Shown here: positions 30,156 through 33,249 of the stretch, piece after piece | Numbering within the stretch: the first letter of the stretch is position 1 | Layout of the letters: every line of letters begins with the position of its first letter | Origin: Synergistaceae bacterium | Lineage (GTDB): Bacteria > Synergistota > Synergistia > Synergistales > Aminobacteriaceae | Reading direction: 5' to 3' | DNA length: 33,249 nucleotides | NCBI GenBank assembly: GCA_017448795.1 | Contig: JAFSKV010000082.1 | Coordinates: 1 to 33,249, forward strand | Position numbers and translations under genes: made by a program | Notes under the pieces: model-generated | Databases searched by the model: none | What the model was told of the DNA's origin: nothing | Seen by the model: the letters and a program-made list of their open reading frames with translations, nothing else

Positions 30156-30161
30156 CCGCGA

Positions 30162-30167
30162 TATAAT
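30162..30167 (+). promoter_or_regulatory. -10 box directly before the methyltransferase gene
   Basis: Perfect TATAAT only 9 nt before ATG 30177. Transcription would begin around 30174, at or next to the start codon, suggesting a leaderless mRNA. No ribosome binding site is present between them. Confidence 0.5.
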
Positions 30168-30176
30168 ACGCTCATC

Positions 30177-30935
30177 ATGTACACAATCGACGAGGTCAGA
30201 AACACATTCATTTGCGGCGACTCTCTTCAGGAGATGAGGAAATTTCCTGACGGCTGCTTTGATTTGGTCGTTACGTCCCCTCCCTACAACCTCAAGAACT
30301 CGACAGGCAACGGAATGAAGAACGGAACGGGCGGAAAGTGGTCAAAGGCGGCACTGCTTGAGGGCTATTCTACGTATGATGACGATATGCCCTATGATGA
30401 ATATTGCGCGTGGCAGAGGGAGTGCCTTGCCGAGATGATGAGGCTGACACGTGATGACGGGGCGGTGTTCTACAACCACAAGTGGCGGGTGCAGAACGGA
30501 CTCATTCAGGACAGGCGCGAGATAGTCGGGAGCTTCCCTGTGAGGCAGATCATCATCTGGAAACGCAAGGGAGGAATCAACTTCAACCCGGGATATTTCC
30601 TGCCTACGTATGAGGTGATATACATGATAGCGAAGCCGGGCTTCAGGCTCGCGGACAAGGCCAACCGTTACGGTGATGTGTGGGAGTTCCCGCAGGAGAT
30701 GAGGAACAATCACCCGGCACCTTTTCCCGTCGCATTAATCGAGCGCATAATCTCCAGCACCAGCGCGCAAATCATCCTTGATCCTTTCATGGGGAGCGGG
30801 ACTACAGCGGTTGCGGCCAGGAACTTGGGGAGGGATTTTGTGGGCATTGAGATTTCAGCGGAATATTGCGAGATGTCATCTGAGAGACTGAAAGGAGGCC
30901 ATGAATCACAGTCCGGGCAGTTGTCGCTGTTCTGA
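30177..30935 (+). CDS. Beta-class site-specific DNA methyltransferase (N6-adenine or N4-cytosine)
   Basis: The 252-residue enzyme has the beta-class order: catalytic motif IV TSPPYN near residue 40, then the target region, then the SAM-binding motif DPFMGSGTTAVAARNLGRDFVGIEI near the C-terminus. Ser-Pro-Pro-Tyr rather than Asp-Pro-Pro-Tyr is common in N4-cytosine enzymes but also occurs in N6-adenine ones. MYTIDEVRNTFICGDSLQEM is the usual start. No restriction gene is adjacent, so it may be an orphan epigenetic methyltransferase or of mobile origin. ATG 30177 is chosen because a longer frame from 30081 would overlap hisC. The TATAAT lies too close for a leader. Confidence 0.92.
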   Translation: MYTIDEVRNTFICGDSLQEMRKFPDGCFDLVVTSPPYNLKNSTGNGMKNGTGGKWSKAALLEGYSTYDDDMPYDEYCAWQRECLAEMMRLTRDDGAVFYNHKWRVQNGLIQDRREIVGSFPVRQIIIWKRKGGINFNPGYFLPTYEVIYMIAKPGFRLADKANRYGDVWEFPQEMRNNHPAPFPVALIERIISSTSAQIILDPFMGSGTTAVAARNLGRDFVGIEISAEYCEMSSERLKGGHESQSGQLSLF

Positions 30936-30963
30936 TTGACAGAGCGGTTTTCTGCGCTATGAT
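30936..30963 (+). promoter_or_regulatory. Sigma-70 promoter for the tRNA nucleotidyltransferase gene
   Basis: Perfect TTGACA (30936-30941) directly after the methyltransferase stop, a 16-nt spacer and TATGAT (30958-30963), 33 nt before the ATG. Confidence 0.7.
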
Positions 30964-30996
30964 TTCCCCATCCCATCATAAAGAGAGAACACGACT

Positions 30997-33249
30997 ATGC
31001 AATTAATCACAAGCCATCTCAACACAGATTTTGACTCGCTCGCAAGCATGATAGCAATCCAGAAATTATATCCCGACGCTGTAATCTGCCCTCCCGGCTC
31101 ATTCTCCCGGAAAGTCCGCGACTTCATGGCCAAGCAGGGAAGACCTTTTGCCTCCCGCCTCACCAAACCCAAGAAAATCCCACTCGATGAAGTTACCCTC
31201 ATGGTAGTAGCCGACACACGTTCACGCACAAGAATAGGACCGTTCGCGGCACTGGCTGGACGTCATGACGTAGAAGTCCACGTTTACGACCATCATCCCG
31301 CAACAGCCGATGACATTCCCGCCGACAAATTCACCTATGAGCAAATCGGAGCGGCAACAACAATGATACTCGAACAGCTCCTCCTCAACCGCAAGGAAAT
31401 CACCCCGGAAGAAGCTACCCTCTTCGCAATTGGGATTTACGACGACACAGGGGCATTCACCTTCGAGACCACGACGGAGCGCGACATTGCCGCCGTGAGT
31501 TACCTGCGTGAACTGGGGGCTGACTTGTCGGGGGTATTGGCTCAAGTTGAGTCTGAGACCTCGCCGGATGACAGGAAACTTCTTGATACCCTCGCCGAGA
31601 ACATCCGCGAGAAATACATCAACGGCGCGAAAGTCTGTCTTACTTGGGCGGAAACAGAAAACTACGTCAACGGCCTGGCAGTCTTCGTGAACAGGCTCAA
31701 GGAGTACAGCGACTCCCACGTAACAATTGCAGTCGTCAGCAACGGCGGAAAGAAGACCAACATCATAGCCCGCAGCGTTGAAGGCATCCTGAACGTCAAG
31801 GAATTTCTCGCGCCTTACGGAGGGAGCGGCCACTATCAGGCTGGAAGCGCAACAGTCGCAGACAGGGACGCAAAGGAACTCCTCGCAGAAATCGAGTCTC
31901 GTCTTGCTGGTGCAATCACTCCCATGATGAAGGTGTCCGACATAATGACCTCGCCCGTAATAGCTGTCGGCACTGAAGCGAAGGTTGACGAGGCTTACCG
32001 GACGATGCTGAGATTCGGCGTGAAGTCCCTCCCTGTAATCAGCGAGGCAGGTGAAGTAGCCGGAATGATGACGCGCAAGGACCTCGACAAGGCTCACCTT
32101 CACGGCCTCGACCGGGCGAATATCTCGGACTTCATGACGCAGGGGGTAATCTCGCTTTCAGCGGAAGCGTCAATCGATGAGGCTCACAGGATGATGGCGA
32201 CATACGGCTTCGAGAAGATGCCGGTGCTTGACGTGAACGGTAAACTTGTCGGCACACTCTCACGCGCTAACCTGTTGAAGGCTCTGTATCATTCCGGGCA
32301 GTTCGCGGGCGAGGACAGCAAACGGGACTCAACGGGCTTCCTTTGGGTTGAGAACGTAGCGCATCTCATGGAGGAGTCATTCAGCCTCAAGACGCTGTCA
32401 CTTCTGCGGAGGGTCGGCGCAAAGGCTCACGAGCTGGGTATGAGGGCTTATCTTGTCGGCGGGACTGTTCGCGATATTCTCATGGGCGTGAAGAACACTG
32501 ACATTGACATATCGGTTGAGGGAGACGCGGAAAAGCTCGTGATGTCGTGGGATGAACCGGGCTGTAAGGCTACCCTTCACGGACGCTACAAGACCGGGAC
32601 AATCACATTCCCTGACGGCGAGAAGGTGGACGTTGCGACAGCACGCCGGGAGTTCTACGAGTATGCGGCGGCGACTCCTACCGTGCAGAACAGCTCGCTG
32701 CGCCAGGACCTAGGCAGGCGGGACTTCACCGTAAACGCAATGTCAATCTCACTCAGCGAGGATGACTGGGGGACTCTCACGGACAATTACGGCGGGCGCG
32801 CTGACCTCAAGGACAGACTGCTTAAGATTCTCCACAACCTTAGCTTTGTCGAAGACCCGTCAAGAGTCCTACGCGGCATTCGTCTTGAGCAACGACTCTA
32901 CATGAGATTTGAGGATAACACGATGAGACTGCTGAAGAGCGCGGTGAAGGGCGGGCTGCTTGAGCTTTTGTCGACAACAAGAATCCGGGCGGAGCTTGAG
33001 TCGGACGCGAAGGAGGAAGGCTTCAGCAAAATCGTCAAGAGAATGCAGGAGCTTGGGGTGTGGGAGGCATTATTTCCGGGCGTTAAGGTTACGGATGACA
33101 CTGTGAGGCGGCTCCGTGTGATGTCGCACTACATGAGCCAGATGAAGCGGCACGGCGTGGATTTTCGCGGAATGGAGTGGATCGTGAAGATGGCCGTCGT
33201 CCTCTCAGACTCGAAGCCTGAAGTGAGATTCTCAGCGATGGACAGAATG
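30997..33249 (+). CDS. DHH-CBS-CCA-type tRNA nucleotidyltransferase (3' end beyond the window)
   Basis: At least 751 residues are encoded before the edge. The N-terminal DHH phosphoesterase domain has SHLNTDFDSLAS, VVADTRSR and DHHP (Asp98-His99-His100), and a DHHA1-like GGSGHYQAGSATV. Two CBS domains follow at about 310-435 (KVSDIMTSPVIAV and ISDFMTQGVISLS). The class II nucleotidyltransferase domain begins near 480, with LVGGTVRD (about 486-493), the metal pair in NTDIDIS (Asp502/Asp504), RRDFTVNAMS, and EDPSRVLRGIRLEQR. This architecture occurs in tRNA CCA- or A-adding enzymes of Aquifex- and delta-proteobacteria-like lineages; the DHH part may act as an oligoribonuclease. Whether it adds CCA, CC or only A is not decided by sequence. 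The ribosome binding site (AGAGAG) is weak. No stop is in the window. Confidence 0.93.
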   Translation, partial: MQLITSHLNTDFDSLASMIAIQKLYPDAVICPPGSFSRKVRDFMAKQGRPFASRLTKPKKIPLDEVTLMVVADTRSRTRIGPFAALAGRHDVEVHVYDHHPATADDIPADKFTYEQIGAATTMILEQLLLNRKEITPEEATLFAIGIYDDTGAFTFETTTERDIAAVSYLRELGADLSGVLAQVESETSPDDRKLLDTLAENIREKYINGAKVCLTWAETENYVNGLAVFVNRLKEYSDSHVTIAVVSNGGKKTNIIARSVEGILNVKEFLAPYGGSGHYQAGSATVADRDAKELLAEIESRLAGAITPMMKVSDIMTSPVIAVGTEAKVDEAYRTMLRFGVKSLPVISEAGEVAGMMTRKDLDKAHLHGLDRANISDFMTQGVISLSAEASIDEAHRMMATYGFEKMPVLDVNGKLVGTLSRANLLKALYHSGQFAGEDSKRDSTGFLWVENVAHLMEESFSLKTLSLLRRVGAKAHELGMRAYLVGGTVRDILMGVKNTDIDISVEGDAEKLVMSWDEPGCKATLHGRYKTGTITFPDGEKVDVATARREFYEYAAATPTVQNSSLRQDLGRRDFTVNAMSISLSEDDWGTLTDNYGGRADLKDRLLKILHNLSFVEDPSRVLRGIRLEQRLYMRFEDNTMRLLKSAVKGGLLELLSTTRIRAELESDAKEEGFSKIVKRMQELGVWEALFPGVKVTDDTVRRLRVMSHYMSQMKRHGVDFRGMEWIVKMAVVLSDSKPEVRFSAMDRM

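Noticed and set aside
30101-30211. Longer hisC form starting at 30211
   Set aside because: The extra 37 residues are not part of the family N-terminus and would cover the divergent methyltransferase promoter and start.
1-33249. CRISPR array, insertion sequence, prophage, rRNA or tRNA genes
   Set aside because: I saw no regularly spaced repeats of CRISPR size, no transposase or phage structural gene, and no rRNA or tRNA signatures. I could not run a tRNA scan, so a tRNA in a short gap cannot be fully excluded.

Overview
This 33 kb chromosomal window most likely comes from a strictly anaerobic, GC-rich member of the Synergistota. The strongest clue is a short exported protein (17566..17858) whose frame-restored C-terminus is a Gly-Cys-Asn / hydrophobic / Arg-Lys tail like the Synergist-CTERM sorting signal. 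The NfnAB-type flavin/Fe-S oxidoreductase, flavodiiron protein, iron-dependent alcohol dehydrogenase and DHH-CBS-CCA tRNA nucleotidyltransferase also fit. I could not run a search, so the taxonomy is inference.

Layout. Positions 1-627 hold two minus-strand type IV prepilin genes, one cut by the window edge. Positions 1139-3505 are nfnAB. Positions 3593-7680 hold two Sel1-repeat proteins flanking a cytosine-5 DNA methyltransferase and an NgoMIV-like restriction enzyme, both apparently damaged. Positions 7700-10685 hold an aminotransferase and a secreted beta-helix-like protein, followed by pgi (10796-12103). Positions 12152-14250 (minus) are a broken family 2 glycosyltransferase and an AlaX-type tRNA-editing protein. 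The AlaX gene is divergent from serC-serA (14313-16582). Positions 16644-17858 hold a Pro/Met-rich hypothetical protein and the frameshifted sorting-signal protein. Positions 17918-20902 (minus) are argC-argB-argD behind a consensus promoter and a candidate ARG box. Two tandem SGNH hydrolases follow (21061-22353), then fprA-speE (minus, 22396-24437), a RelB-YoeB toxin-antitoxin pair (24557-25077) and an iron-containing alcohol dehydrogenase (25130-26296). Positions 26349-30100 (minus) are a tightly overlapped seven-gene operon: hisC, hisB, MNT, HEPN, nitroreductase, rsmG and a small AtpZ-like membrane protein. Positions 30177-33249 hold a beta-class DNA methyltransferase and the large tRNA nucleotidyltransferase, which runs off the window.

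How the genes relate. Most of the window is amino-acid and redox housekeeping: serine, arginine, histidine, polyamine, and NADPH/ferredoxin balance. Three small defence or stress modules are set into it: the decayed type II restriction-modification pair, RelB-YoeB, and MNT-HEPN. The most notable observations are: (i) the methyltransferase whose only start that keeps SAM motif I is an ATA codon inside an ATAA junction, explainable by one G-to-A change in an ancestral ATGA overlap; (ii) its endonuclease partner, which has lost about 120 internal residues including the catalytic Lys region but keeps its reading frame; (iii) two frameshifts located at G homopolymers in surface-related genes; (iv) degenerate 7-nt tandem repeats of the same unit at two distant gene ends.
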